A stretch of DNA of 64,000 nt from Methylobacterium sp. NMS14P. GTDB taxonomy: Bacteria; Pseudomonadota; Alphaproteobacteria; Rhizobiales; Beijerinckiaceae. Shown here in pieces: positions 42,093 to 51,317 of the stretch; the first letter of the stretch is position 1, and each line of letters opens with the position of its first letter. Location of the stretch: NCBI RefSeq assembly GCF_028583545.1, contig NZ_CP087106.1, positions 5,315,001 through 5,379,000 of the forward strand. Reading direction: 5' to 3'. The notes beneath the pieces are model-generated. The model was not told the DNA's origin, made no database searches, and saw only the letters and a program-made list of their open reading frames with translations. Both the position numbers and the translations under genes were made by a program.

Positions 42093-42917
42093 TCAAGCGG
42101 GCGGCGCGGTGGCGCCGGCCCCCGCGGGCCGGCCGAGCGCGAGATCGAGGAGCCGCCCCTCGAACAGCCGGTCGCGGGACGCGGCGATGTGGGCGGCCAT
42201 GCGGCCGCGGGCGCCCGCGCCGTCGCCGCCCTCGATCGCCGCGAAGATCCCGCGGTGCTCCGCCAGCACGCCGCGCAGGCCGGAGCGCGGGCCCTGCAGG
42301 GCGAGGCCGTGGATCGTCATGCCCACGGCGACGTGGGATTGCAGGGCCTCCAGGCAGGCCGCGTAGTAGTGGTTGTTCGAGGCCGCCGCGATCGCGTGGT
42401 GGAAGGCGAAATCGGCGTCCGCCCGGTGCTGCTCCTGCCGGGTCGCGACCGCGAGACGGTCCAGAGCTGCCGCGATCCGGTCGAGGGCCGCCGCGTCGCG
42501 GCGCAGCGCGGCTTGGTAGGCGGCCTCCGGCTCGAGGGTGAGGCGGAACTCGTAGCAGCGCTGGATATCGGCGACGCTCTCCACGGGGGCGAAGCCCGGG
42601 GCCGGGCGCGCCGGCCGCGCCCGCACGAAGCTGCCAGCCCCCTGTCGCGAGACGATCGCGCCCTCGCGGCGCAGCCGGTCGAGGGCGGCCCGCACAACCG
42701 GGCGCGAGACCTGGAAGCGCCCCGCGAGGTCGTGCTCGCTCGGGAGCCGCGCGTCGGGCCCGTAGGTGCCGTTGGCGATGCCCGTGCGGATCGCCTCATA
42801 GAGGCCGTCGGCCAGGGAGGCGGGCCGTGCCGGCCCCGCGCCGCGGACCGCCCGCCGCCCGGGCGACTCCGCCGGGTCGGGGGAGCCGGACAGGGAAGGG
42901 GACATCGCTGACGACAT
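42093..42917 (-). CDS. GntR family regulator, FadR subfamily
   Basis: A 274-aa repressor-type protein. The winged helix-turn-helix (about 35-100) is LADGLYEAIRTGIANGTYGPDARLPSEHDLAGRFQVSRPVVRAALDRLRREGAIVSRQGAGSFV; the C-terminal FCD domain (about 115-250) has metal-binding-type residues in ADADFAFHHAIAAAS and EHRGIFAAIEGGD. Start at the ATG at 42917, with GGAGG eight bases upstream. Divergent from the KdgT-like permease and upstream of the kinase; likely controls this island in response to the acid sugar or its phosphate. Confidence 0.9.
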   Translation of the reverse strand: MSSAMSPSLSGSPDPAESPGRRAVRGAGPARPASLADGLYEAIRTGIANGTYGPDARLPSEHDLAGRFQVSRPVVRAALDRLRREGAIVSRQGAGSFVRARPARPAPGFAPVESVADIQRCYEFRLTLEPEAAYQAALRRDAAALDRIAAALDRLAVATRQEQHRADADFAFHHAIAAASNNHYYAACLEALQSHVAVGMTIHGLALQGPRSGLRGVLAEHRGIFAAIEGGDGAGARGRMAAHIAASRDRLFEGRLLDLALGRPAGAGATAPPA

Positions 42918-43015
42918 CCGGGACGCCTCCGTGGATCGAGCCGGGCCGCGCCGAGTCGGCGATGAGCCCGCGGAGTTGTCAACATTTGCACCGTTCCGGC
43001 CGCGAGTTGCGCGGA

Positions 43016-43034
43016 CTTGTCGAAAGGTTGTAGC
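43016..43034. promoter_or_regulatory. Operator-like motif upstream of the permease gene
   Basis: A 19-bp sequence CTTGTCGAAAGGTTGTAGC, partner of the motif at 42046-42064. It ends 63 bp before the permease ATG. A 9-bp palindrome GTTGTCAAC lies 33 bp further upstream (42975-42983), between it and the GntR gene, and may be an additional site. Confidence 0.5.
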
Positions 43035-43097
43035 AGCCCGCCCGGGGGGTAAGCGGGTGCCAGGGCTCGGGACAGGGCGGCACCGGAAGGGCGACCC

Positions 43098-44102
43098 ATG
43101 CAGATTCCCATCAAGCGCTCCCTGGAGCGCGTGCCCGGCGGCCTGATGGTGGTGCCGCTGTTCCTGGGCGCGATCCTCCACACGCTCTTCCCGAACACCG
43201 CGACCTTCTTCGGCTCGTTCACCGGCGCGCTGTTCAACGGCGCGCTGCCGATCCTGGCGGTGTTCTTCGTCTGCATGGGCGCGGGCATCGATTTCCGCGC
43301 CACCCCGGCGATCGCCCGCAAGGGCGGCGTCCTGCTGGCCGCCAAGGTCGGCATCGCGGCGATCATGGGCGTGGTGTTCGGCCAGCTCCTCGGCGAGGCG
43401 CCGGTGGTGGGCGGGGCCTTCGCGGGGATCTCGACGCTGGCGATCGTCGCCGCCATGAACGACACCAACGGCGGGCTCTACCTCGCGCTGATGGGGCAGT
43501 TCGGCCGCCCGAAGGATGCCGGCGCCTACGCGATCATGAGCCTCGAATCCGGGCCGTTCCTCACCATGGTGACCCTCGGGCTGGCGGGCCTGTCGGCCTT
43601 CCCGTGGCCGACGCTGGTGGGCAGCATCCTGCCGCTGCTGATCGGGATGATCCTCGGCAACCTCGACCGCGACATGCGCGCCTTCCTGTCGGGGGCGGCG
43701 CCGGTGATGATCCCGTTCTTCGCCTTCGCCCTCGGCTTCGGACTCGACCTCGCCAAGATCTGGCAGGCGGGCCTCCTCGGCATCGGCCTCGGCGTGGCGG
43801 TGGTGGCGATCACCGGGGCCGGCCTGTTCGTCGCCGACCGGCTCACCGGGGGCAACGGCGTGGCGGGCGTCGCCGCCGCCTCGACGGCCGGCAACGCCGC
43901 CGCCGTGCCGGCGATCATCGCGGCCGCCAACCCGGCCTACAGGGAGGCCGCCGGCCCCGCCACCGTGCTGGTGGCGGCGAGCGTGGTGGTCACGGCGCTG
44001 CTGGTGCCGCTGCTGACCGCCTTCGTGGCGGCGCGGGTCCGCCCGGACGCGGCCGAAGCGGATCCGGCGCCGGTCCCCACCCCCGCGCCGACCGCGCCCT
44101 GA
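43098..44102 (+). CDS. 2-keto-3-deoxygluconate permease family transporter (KdgT-like)
   Basis: A 334-aa inner-membrane carrier with about ten hydrophobic segments. It starts [30 protein letters not shown] and shows [22 protein letters not shown] and [22 protein letters not shown], all typical for the KdgT family. KdgT takes up 2-keto-3-deoxygluconate; here the context (DUF1537 kinase, PdxA2) points to uptake of a four-carbon sugar acid instead. GGAAGG precedes the ATG. A hairpin follows. Confidence 0.92.
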   Translation: MQIPIKRSLERVPGGLMVVPLFLGAILHTLFPNTATFFGSFTGALFNGALPILAVFFVCMGAGIDFRATPAIARKGGVLLAAKVGIAAIMGVVFGQLLGEAPVVGGAFAGISTLAIVAAMNDTNGGLYLALMGQFGRPKDAGAYAIMSLESGPFLTMVTLGLAGLSAFPWPTLVGSILPLLIGMILGNLDRDMRAFLSGAAPVMIPFFAFALGFGLDLAKIWQAGLLGIGLGVAVVAITGAGLFVADRLTGGNGVAGVAAASTAGNAAAVPAIIAAANPAYREAAGPATVLVAASVVVTALLVPLLTAFVAARVRPDAAEADPAPVPTPAPTAP

Positions 44103-44105
44103 TCC

Positions 44106-44137
44106 GTCGCGCGGGCCGGCCGCCCGTCCCGCGCGAC
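44106..44137 (+). terminator. Terminator of the permease gene
   Basis: A 10-bp GC-rich stem (44106-44115 with 44128-44137) and a 12-nt loop, just after the stop codon. There is no long T-run. Confidence 0.55.
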
Positions 44138-44224
44138 CGGCGGCAACCGAAATCTTCGAGTCCGGTTGTCCCTCCAGGGAGCGCGGCACGGCCGCGCCTG
44201 ACGGCGAACCGGAGCGGGCACAGC

Positions 44225-44395
44225 ATGTCGACCGAAATCAGAGGCAAGACGCATATCGACATCTACGACCGCGCCACCCGCGAGGAGTGGGCGCAGCGTT
44301 TCGGCGTCAGCGAGGAGCGGCTTCGCAAGGCGGTGACGATGGTCGGGAGCCGGATCACCAGCGTCGCCGCCTATCTCGACAAGCCGGCCTCCTGA
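44225..44395 (+). CDS. DUF3606 domain protein, 56 aa
   Basis: A tiny protein fitting the DUF3606 family: THIDIYDRATREEWAQRFGVSEERLRKAVTMVGSRITSVAAYL. These are helix-turn-helix-like small proteins common in Rhizobiales; their function is unknown. Start at the ATG at 44225. Ends 10 bp before the DUF2934 gene, and both may be cotranscribed. Confidence 0.85.
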   Translation: MSTEIRGKTHIDIYDRATREEWAQRFGVSEERLRKAVTMVGSRITSVAAYLDKPAS

Positions 44396-44405
44396 GACCG
44401 GCGTC

Positions 44406-44729
44406 GTGGAAGTGCCCCCCGATTTCCGTCCGCCTCCGGATCATCCGATGGCGGGGACACAGACGCCCGGGTCCGAGTCCGGCCCCGCGCCGGGGCCCGC
44501 ATCCGGGGCCGACGAGGCGGCACCGCAGCCTTCGGCACGGTCGCCCGACACGATCACGTTCGAGCAGATCCGCGAGCGGGCCTACGAACTCTGGGAGCGC
44601 AACCACCGGCCCGAGGGCTTCGAGATCGAGTTCTGGCTGCTGGCCGAGCGCGAATTGCGCAAGGAGCGGGATCGCCAGAAGGCCGAGGCGGCGCCGGCAG
44701 CTCCGAGATCCGATCCGCCGCCGGCCTGA
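44406..44729 (+). CDS. DUF2934 domain protein, 107 aa
   Basis: The C-terminal half holds the DUF2934 core: ITFEQIRERAYELWERNHRPEGFEIEFWLLAERELRKE. The first 45 residues are Pro/Gly/Ala-rich and disordered. The start is a GTG at 44406; an ATG at 44448 would give a 93-aa form. Function unknown. A strong hairpin follows. Confidence 0.8.
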   Translation: MEVPPDFRPPPDHPMAGTQTPGSESGPAPGPASGADEAAPQPSARSPDTITFEQIRERAYELWERNHRPEGFEIEFWLLAERELRKERDRQKAEAAPAAPRSDPPPA

Positions 44730-44752
44730 CGGCGTTCGACCGTCTCCAGAGA

Positions 44753-44782
44753 CGGCCCCGGGTCGCGGCGGACCCGGGGCCG
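44753..44782. terminator. Bidirectional terminator hairpin
   Basis: A perfect 12-bp stem (44753-44764 with 44771-44782) and a GCGGCG loop between two convergent genes (DUF2934 and the soluble chemoreceptor). Confidence 0.7.
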
Positions 44783-44790
44783 GTCGGCCG

Positions 44791-46035
44791 TCAGGCCTCG
44801 ATCGCCGTCCGGGCTTCCTTCACCGCCGCCTCGAAGGCCACGAACGCCGTGGTCGCCGAGTCCCAGGCCTGGCCGCGCACGTGGCGGACAAGGGCGGCCG
44901 CCTGCTCGCGGGCCTGCGCCAGGGGCGTCTCGATGGCGGGCGGCCGCGTCGCGTCGGCGGGGACCCCCTCCGGCGGCGTGTCGGTCGAGCGCATGCCGAC
45001 CAGGGTCGCCGCGATGGCGCGCCGCCACGCGGCGCAGTCCGCCGACAGGCGGATCACCCGCTGATCCGCGGTGGCTCCGGTCTGCCGGTCGAGCAGGGTG
45101 CGGCCGAGATCCTCGATCCGTCCGAGCTGCGCGAGGGCGTCGCCGATCTCCCGGCGCGCCTTGTCGGTCCCTTCCGCGATGCGGCCGACGTTCTGGGCGA
45201 TGTCGCCGGTGGCCTGCATCTGCTGGCCGAGGATCTCCGAGGCCTCGCGCATCTGCGCCGCGACGTTCGCGACGGCGCCGCTCTCGGCCTCCACGCGGGC
45301 GTTGGCCCGCACCATCGCGGCCGCGCCGGCCTCGACGGCGTGGCGGCTGCGCGACACGGCGGCCTGCATCGCCGCCATTTCCTCGCGCAGGCCGCTGACC
45401 CGCGCCCGGATCTCGTCCGTCGCCTTGGCGGTCTGCGCCGACAGCGTCTTCACCTCGGCGGCGACCACCGCGAAGCCGCGCCCGGCCTCGCCGGCCCGCG
45501 CCGCCTCGATCGTGGCGTTGAGCGCCAGCAGGTTGGTCTGGGCCGAGATCGCCGCGATGGTGCCGGCCATCTCCTCGATCCGCAGCGCGGCGGTCGAGAA
45601 GCTGTCGAGCCGGCCGCCGATCTCCTCGGTGCCCTCCTCGATCCCGCGCATGCCGTCGGTGGCCCGGTGCAGGTCGCCCACGCAGGTGGCGATGCCGGCC
45701 CGGGCCGTCTCAGCCATCTCGGCCGCCGACGACGAGCGGGCGGCGATCTCACCGGTGGTCGCGGCGAGTTCCTCGCTGGCGGCCGCGATGAGGCGGGCCT
45801 GCTCGGCGGTGCCGGAGGCGTCGTGGGTCATCCAGCCGATCGAGGTGCCGGCATCGGACGCGGAGGCGGACAGGCGCGCCAGGAGAGCCAGCCACTCCCG
45901 ATCGACGGCCGGTTCCGTGACGGGACTTGGGGCCGTCTCGACCGGCGCGACAACCGCCGTCTCGACCGGTGCGGTCGCCGTCACCGGGGTTGCTAGCGCG
46001 TCAGGGGTCTGACGCTGCCGGCGCAAACTGAACAT
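44791..46035 (-). CDS. Soluble methyl-accepting chemotaxis protein
   Basis: A 414-aa chemoreceptor without membrane segments. The first 45 residues are Pro/Thr/Val-rich and disordered. The conserved signalling tip is [36 protein letters not shown] (about 165-200), with methylation-helix patterns around it. After about residue 310 comes a helical domain beginning [17 protein letters not shown] that could be a divergent CZB-like zinc domain, although the usual His residues are not clear. Cytoplasmic sensor; ligand unknown. Confidence 0.88.
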   Translation of the reverse strand: MFSLRRQRQTPDALATPVTATAPVETAVVAPVETAPSPVTEPAVDREWLALLARLSASASDAGTSIGWMTHDASGTAEQARLIAAASEELAATTGEIAARSSSAAEMAETARAGIATCVGDLHRATDGMRGIEEGTEEIGGRLDSFSTAALRIEEMAGTIAAISAQTNLLALNATIEAARAGEAGRGFAVVAAEVKTLSAQTAKATDEIRARVSGLREEMAAMQAAVSRSRHAVEAGAAAMVRANARVEAESGAVANVAAQMREASEILGQQMQATGDIAQNVGRIAEGTDKARREIGDALAQLGRIEDLGRTLLDRQTGATADQRVIRLSADCAAWRRAIAATLVGMRSTDTPPEGVPADATRPPAIETPLAQAREQAAALVRHVRGQAWDSATTAFVAFEAAVKEARTAIEA

Positions 46036-46164
46036 GCGGGCCTCTCCGACACTCTAATCGGGGCGCATGGTCACACAGAACCTTCAACCAATGGTGAAGG
46101 ATAGACTAGTCTCTCGGCAAGCGTTGCGGGGCATCGTGCGGCGCAACAGGTCTTCTTCGAGAAG

Positions 46165-46200
46165 TTGCGCCCCCAGATAGCGCTCTATCAGGGGGCGCAA
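46165..46200 (-). terminator. Terminator of rne
   Basis: A 16-position stem: a 10-bp TTGCGCCCCC arm (46165-46174 with 46191-46200), one A-A mismatch, then 5 further pairs closed by a CGCT tetraloop. It lies 4 bp beyond the rne stop codon on the minus strand. Confidence 0.75.
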
Positions 46201-46204
46201 TGCT

Positions 46205-49200
46205 TCATTCGCCTGTCAGGGCCGCCTTGGTGCGGGACCACCACCCGGCGCGCTTCGGCCGATCCGGATCGGACGGGGGCGTCAGCACGATCGCCACGGG
46301 CTCGGGCGCCGGCTCGGTGGGGGCGGCCCCGGGCGACGCGGTCTCGGGCGACGCGGCTTCGTGCGACGGGGCTTCGGCCTGCGCTCCGACGGTCTCCCGA
46401 TCGGCCGCCGGTGCCGCGGACTCGGCCGGGGCCACCGGCAGGTCCACCGCGGTCTCGGCGTAGGCGGACGGTGCCGGCGCCGCCTCGACCGCCTCGGCCA
46501 CCGCCTGGGCGCTCACCGGCTCCTCCGCCGACAGGGCGACGACGTCGCCCGCGGCCTCCGGCGCGTCGTCCTTCTCGGACGCCTCGCGGGAGCGGCCCTC
46601 GCTGCGCCCGCGCCCGCCCCGGCGTCCGCGGCGACGGCGACGGCCGCTCTCGTCCTCGGACCGGGCCGCCTCGTCCGAACCGGCCACGGTCTCGTCGGCC
46701 TCGCCGGCCTCCGCGGCGACGGCCGCGGCGGGAGCCTCGGTCCCGGCCGGCTGCTCGCCGTCCCAGTCCCCGTCGCTTCTCTCCTCGTCCGAACGGGCGC
46801 CGTCCTGCTGGTCGTCCTGCTGGTCGTCCTGATCGTCGTCGCCGCGATCGTCCTCGGCACGGCCCTCCTGGCGGCCGCCGCGCCGGCGGCGGCGCCGGCG
46901 CCGGCGGCGGCCCTCACCCTCCTCGCGCGACCCGTCCTCGCGGGCCTCGGCGCGGCCCTCGTCGGCCTCGCCCTCGGCTTCCGTCTCGACCTCGGCCTCG
47001 TCGGCTTCCTCGTCCTCGTCTTCGAACTCCATCGCGGGCGAGATCGCCTGGGCGCGCACGCCCGTCACCGGGCCCTCCGCCCGCTGGGCCGGCTCGCCGC
47101 GGTCGAGCTGGAACGGGGTGGTGGCCGCCAGCCGCTCGTCGGCCGCGATCGTGATCGTCACGCCGAAGCGCACCTCGAGCTCGCGCAGGTGCCCGCGCTT
47201 CTGGTTGAGGATGTAGAGCGCGATCTCGGTGCGGGTGCGCAGGACGAGGTTGTGGCTCGCCGACTTGAGCAGCACCTCCTCGATCGAGCGCAGAATGTGC
47301 AGCGCCACCGACGCGGTGGCGCGGACGAAGCCCGAGCCGCCGCAATGGGCACAGGGGATCGAGGAGGATTCGAGCACGCCGGTGCGGATGCGCTGGCGGC
47401 TCATCTCCAGCAGGCCGAAGGGCGAGATCCGGCCGACCTGAATGCGGGCGCGGTCGTTCTTCAGGCACTCGTTGAGCTTCTTCTCGACGGCGCGGTTGTT
47501 CCGCTTCTCTTCCATGTCGATGAAGTCGATGACGATCAGGCCCGCGAGGTCGCGCAGACGGAGTTGGCGGGCGACCTCCTCGGCGGCCTCCAGGTTCGTC
47601 TTGAGGGCGGTGTCCTCGATGTCGTGCTCGCGGGTGGCGCGGCCGGAGTTCACGTCGATCGAGACGAGCGCCTCGGTCGGGTTGATCACGAGGTAGCCGC
47701 CGGACTTCAGCGAGACGTGCGTGGAGAACATCGCGTCGAGCTGCTGCTCGACGCCGAAGCGGGCGAAGATGGGCGTCGAGTCGCGGTAGGGCTTCACGAC
47801 CTTGGACTGGCCGGGCATCAGCATCCGCATGAAGTCCTTGGCCTCGCGGTAGGCGTCCTCGCCGGCGACCAGAACCTCGTCCAGATCCTTGTTGTAGAGG
47901 TCGCGGATGGCGCGCTTGATCAGCGAGCCCTCCTCGTAGACCAGGGCGGGCGCCATGGAGGTCAGGGTCAGCTCCCGGACCGACTCCCACAGGCGCATCA
48001 GGTACTCGAAGTCGCGGGCGATCTCGGGCTTGGAGCGCGAGGCGCCGGCGGTGCGCAGGATGACGCCCATCCCCTCGGGCACCTCCAGATCCTGCACGAC
48101 CTCCTTGAGGCGCTTGCGGTCGGCCGCCGAGGTGATCTTGCGGGAGATGCCGCCGCCGCGGCCGGTGTTGGGCATCAGCACCGAGTAGCGGCCGGCGAGC
48201 GACAGGTAGGTGGTGAGCGCCGCGCCCTTCGTGCCGCGCTCCTCCTTGACCACCTGCACCAGGATGATCTGGCGGCGCTTGATCACCTCCTGGATCTTGT
48301 ACTGGCGGCGGTAGTGGCGCGGGCGCTCGGGGATCTCGGCCAGCGCGTCGCCGTTGCCGCCGACCTGGGCGATCTTGGGCTCGGCGTCGGGATCGTCGGA
48401 TTCCTCGTCCGAATCGTCGTCATCGTCGTCGGACTCGTCCTCGTCGTCCTCCGACTCGTCCTCATCCTCGTCGTCGTCCGAATCCTCGTCGTCGTCCTCG
48501 GAGGCCTCGTCCGCCGCGTCGGCGGCGGTCGGCGCGGGCTCCTCGGCCTCGCTCTCGTCCGTCACGATCGCGTGCGCGACGGTGTCGCCCGGCGCGTCGG
48601 ACACGGTCAGCGCCTCCGCCACGGCGATGCGGGCCTCCGGCTCGGACGGGGCCTCCGGCTCGGACGGGGCAGAGGCGGCGGCGACCGGCTCGGACGCGGC
48701 GGGGGCCGCCTGCGCCTCGACCGGAGCGGTCTCGGCCGCGGGCTCGGCGGCCTGCGCCGGCTCGCCTTCCGCCGGGATGTCGCCGGCGGCGGCCTCGGAG
48801 GCGAGGGCCTCCTGCACGGCCTCGGGGTTCTCGGACAGGGTGTCGGGCTGGACGGCCGGGTCGATCCCCGACTCGTCCCGGATCTCGGCCTGCTCCTCGC
48901 CCCGGTCCTCGATCTCGGACGCCGCGTGCGTGTCCTCGGCGCTCACGGTCTCGTCGGCGCCGCGGGCGCGGGCCTCGGCGCGGCGGCCGCGGGACCGGCG
49001 CGACGACGACCGGCGGCGGCGCTCCTCGCGCTCGCGGTGCTCCTCGGCGTCGCGGGCCTCCTCCTCGAGGAGCGCCTGCCGGTCGGCCAGCGGGATCTGG
49101 TAGTAGTCGGGGTGGATCTCGTTGAAGGCCAGGAAGCCGTGGCGGTTGCCGCCATACTCGACGAACGCCGCCTGGAGCGACGGCTCCACCCGGGTGACCT

Positions 49201-49336
49201 TCGCGAGGTAGATGTTGCCGCGCAGCTGACGCCGGTTGGCGGCTTCGAAGTCGAACTCCTCGACCCTAGACCCGTGGACCGTGACGACCCGGGTCTCCTC
49301 CGGGTGCATCGCGTCGATCAGCATTTTGTTGGCCAT
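46205..49336 (-). CDS. rne: Ribonuclease E/G family endoribonuclease
   Basis: A 1043-aa protein that processes rRNA and degrades mRNA at the membrane or in the degradosome. The N-terminal S1 domain (beginning LIDAMHPEETRVVTV) is interrupted after about residue 85 by a roughly 250-residue Glu/Asp/Ala-rich insertion and resumes at YRRQYKIQEVIKRRQ. The catalytic core has VSIDVNSGRATRE and LIVIDFIDMEEKRN; the zinc-link is PCAHCGGSG. The C-terminal 320 residues are disordered, with Arg-rich (RRRRRRRRRGGRQ) and acidic blocks that would bind RNA and partners. Followed by a clear terminator. Confidence 0.95.
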   Translation of the reverse strand: MANKMLIDAMHPEETRVVTVHGSRVEEFDFEAANRRQLRGNIYLAKVTRVEPSLQAAFVEYGGNRHGFLAFNEIHPDYYQIPLADRQALLEEEARDAEEHREREERRRRSSSRRSRGRRAEARARGADETVSAEDTHAASEIEDRGEEQAEIRDESGIDPAVQPDTLSENPEAVQEALASEAAAGDIPAEGEPAQAAEPAAETAPVEAQAAPAASEPVAAASAPSEPEAPSEPEARIAVAEALTVSDAPGDTVAHAIVTDESEAEEPAPTAADAADEASEDDDEDSDDDEDEDESEDDEDESDDDDDDSDEESDDPDAEPKIAQVGGNGDALAEIPERPRHYRRQYKIQEVIKRRQIILVQVVKEERGTKGAALTTYLSLAGRYSVLMPNTGRGGGISRKITSAADRKRLKEVVQDLEVPEGMGVILRTAGASRSKPEIARDFEYLMRLWESVRELTLTSMAPALVYEEGSLIKRAIRDLYNKDLDEVLVAGEDAYREAKDFMRMLMPGQSKVVKPYRDSTPIFARFGVEQQLDAMFSTHVSLKSGGYLVINPTEALVSIDVNSGRATREHDIEDTALKTNLEAAEEVARQLRLRDLAGLIVIDFIDMEEKRNNRAVEKKLNECLKNDRARIQVGRISPFGLLEMSRQRIRTGVLESSSIPCAHCGGSGFVRATASVALHILRSIEEVLLKSASHNLVLRTRTEIALYILNQKRGHLRELEVRFGVTITIAADERLAATTPFQLDRGEPAQRAEGPVTGVRAQAISPAMEFEDEDEEADEAEVETEAEGEADEGRAEAREDGSREEGEGRRRRRRRRRRGGRQEGRAEDDRGDDDQDDQQDDQQDGARSDEERSDGDWDGEQPAGTEAPAAAVAAEAGEADETVAGSDEAARSEDESGRRRRRGRRGGRGRSEGRSREASEKDDAPEAAGDVVALSAEEPVSAQAVAEAVEAAPAPSAYAETAVDLPVAPAESAAPAADRETVGAQAEAPSHEAASPETASPGAAPTEPAPEPVAIVLTPPSDPDRPKRAGWWSRTKAALTGE

Positions 49337-49918
49337 GTCGGACTCTCGGCATGGCGGCCGACGTCGTTCTCCGTGCCCGTGGTCCCGGCGGCGCCTCGCC
49401 CGACGTCAAACCTGTCGGGCGGGATGCCGGCCTCGTCGCCGAGGCGGATGGGTTCGAGGGGAAATTGCCGTCAACCGCCGTTCGGCGCCCTGGGCGCCTG
49501 GGGTTGAAACAGGCCGGGCGGACGGACGGACCGGTACGACGCGCCTCTTGCGCCTCCGGGGCACGCGCAGCTCTATGCTGGGCCGTGCGTCCGTCCATCG
49601 TGGTCCCGACCTCGCGAAACAATCTCGGCCGGCGGGGGACCGGCCGTGAATTCCTGGGTGCGGCGGAGGAACTCCGCCGCGTCGTGCGACACCTGTCCGA
49701 CCGCGGGCGGCACATGCCGCCGCCAGACGGACCGACAGGGCCCGCCGCGACACCGCGACCGCTTTCGCGAGGAATTCGGTCACGTCCGCGGGCCGTTGCG
49801 GCGACCGGCGGGACCGGAGAGGGGTCGACATCATTACAGACCGCCGCGCGGATTTGGCAAGGGTCAACGTGAATAGATGTCACGGGCCTGTCACGGCCGC
49901 GTCGCGACAGGCGTGTAC
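49337..49918. promoter_or_regulatory. rne leader/promoter region, 582 bp
   Basis: No credible gene: frames on both strands are Arg/Pro/Ala-rich. It precedes rne, so it probably encodes the rne promoter and a long 5' leader, as in other proteobacteria where RNase E autoregulates through its leader. That role is an inference. The right end is the 3' flank of glcF. Confidence 0.4.
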
Positions 49919-51259
49919 CTACTCCGCCGCCTCGAGCCGCGGCGCCACCCCGGCGAGCGCCGCGGGCTTCGGGCCGCCGGTGGCCCAGTCGAGCAGCTCG
50001 ACCGTGTGGACGATCGGGATGCCGGTGCCCTTCCCGATCTGCGTGGCGCAGCCGATGTTGCCGGTGGCGATCACGTCGGGGCGCACGCGCTCGATGTTGG
50101 CGACCTTCCGGGCGCGCAGCTTCGCGGCCAGCTCCGGCTGCAGGATGTTGTAGGTCCCCGCCGAGCCGCAGCAGATGTGGCCCTCGGGCACGTCCTTCAC
50201 GGTGAAGCCCGCGCGCTTCAGCAGCGTCTTGGGCTCCAGGCGGATGCCCTGGCCGTGCTGCATCGAGCAGGCGGAGTGGTAGGCCACCACCAGGTCGGTC
50301 TCGGCGACGGGGGCCAGATCGAGCAGCGCGAGGTACTCGGTCACGTCCTTGGCCAGGCTCGAGACCCGCAGCGCCTTCTCGGCGTAGGCCGGGTCGTCGC
50401 GGAACATGAAGCCGTAATCCTTGATGGTCGTGCCGCAGCCCGAGGCCGTGACCAGGATCGCGTCGAGGCCCTTGGCGATCTCGGCGTCCCAGGCGTCGAT
50501 CGCCTGCTTGGCGTGGGCGTGGGCCGAATCCTCCTTCCCCATGTGGTGGGTCAGCGCCCCGCAGCAGCCCTCGTTCGCGTGGACGACCTCGATCCCGTGC
50601 CGGTTGAGCAGCCGGATCGCGGCGGCGTTGAAGTCCGGCCGCAGCACGCTCTGGGCGCAGCCGCGGAGCAGGGCGACGCGCCGGGGAGGCGTCTCGGCCG
50701 CCTGTCCGCGCGCCGGCGGGAATCGGCCGGGCCGGTTCGTCGGCTCGCGGGGCGGCGTCCCGGCGGGCGCGAGGTCGAGCATGGCCGCGAGGCGGTTGCC
50801 GACCCGCGGCAGCCGGGCCACCAGTCCCCGGAACGGGGCGCCGAGCTTGGCAGCGGTGAGCGCGAGGCGGAAGCGGCCCGGGTAGGGCAGGACCTGGGCG
50901 AGCAGCGCCCGCAGGAACCGGTCGCTGGCGGGGCGCGCGTAGGTCTCCTCGATATGCGCCCGGGCGTGGTCGACGAGGTGCATGTAGTGCACCCCCGACG
51001 GGCAGGTGGTCATGCAGGACAGGCACGACAGGCAGCGGTCGACGTGCTTGACCACCTCCTGCGAGGCCGGCTTGCCGCCCTCCAGCATGTCCTTGATCAG
51101 GTAGATCCGCCCGCGCGGGGAGTCGAGCTCGTCTCCGAGCAGCAGGTAGGTCGGGCAGGTCGCCGTGCAGAAGCCGCAATGCACACAGGTCCGCAGGATC
51201 TTCTCCGACGCCGCCATGGCGGGATCGGCGAGCTGGGCGGGGGCGAAGTTGGTCTGCAC
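49919..51259 (-). CDS. glcF: Glycolate oxidase iron-sulfur subunit
   Basis: About 446 aa. Two 4Fe-4S ferredoxin motifs, CVHCGFCTATCP and CLSCLSCMTTCP, followed by two CCG domains (NEGCCGAL; HICCGSAG). GlcF passes electrons from the flavin subunits to the quinone pool during glycolate oxidation to glyoxylate. The start is given as the GTG at 51259 with GAGGA upstream and the family start MQTNF; a GTG seven codons upstream is possible. A 90-residue Pro/Arg-rich linker (about 150-195) is present. It follows glcE; glcD is not adjacent. Confidence 0.92.
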   Translation of the reverse strand: MQTNFAPAQLADPAMAASEKILRTCVHCGFCTATCPTYLLLGDELDSPRGRIYLIKDMLEGGKPASQEVVKHVDRCLSCLSCMTTCPSGVHYMHLVDHARAHIEETYARPASDRFLRALLAQVLPYPGRFRLALTAAKLGAPFRGLVARLPRVGNRLAAMLDLAPAGTPPREPTNRPGRFPPARGQAAETPPRRVALLRGCAQSVLRPDFNAAAIRLLNRHGIEVVHANEGCCGALTHHMGKEDSAHAHAKQAIDAWDAEIAKGLDAILVTASGCGTTIKDYGFMFRDDPAYAEKALRVSSLAKDVTEYLALLDLAPVAETDLVVAYHSACSMQHGQGIRLEPKTLLKRAGFTVKDVPEGHICCGSAGTYNILQPELAAKLRARKVANIERVRPDVIATGNIGCATQIGKGTGIPIVHTVELLDWATGGPKPAALAGVAPRLEAAE

Positions 51260-51317
51260 GGTTCGCGTCCTCGGCGCCACGCCTCCCCACGGTCGGGGAG
51301 GGGCGGGATCTGAAGCT

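Noticed and set aside
46361..49507. A 1048-aa plus-strand frame opposite rne
   Set aside because: It is the antisense of the RNase E gene. Its Arg/Gly/Leu-rich low-complexity sequence has no domain and results from high GC in the third codon position.
49406..49867. A 153-aa minus-strand frame upstream of rne
   Set aside because: Arg/Pro/Ala-rich composition without domain. More likely the rne leader or promoter region.
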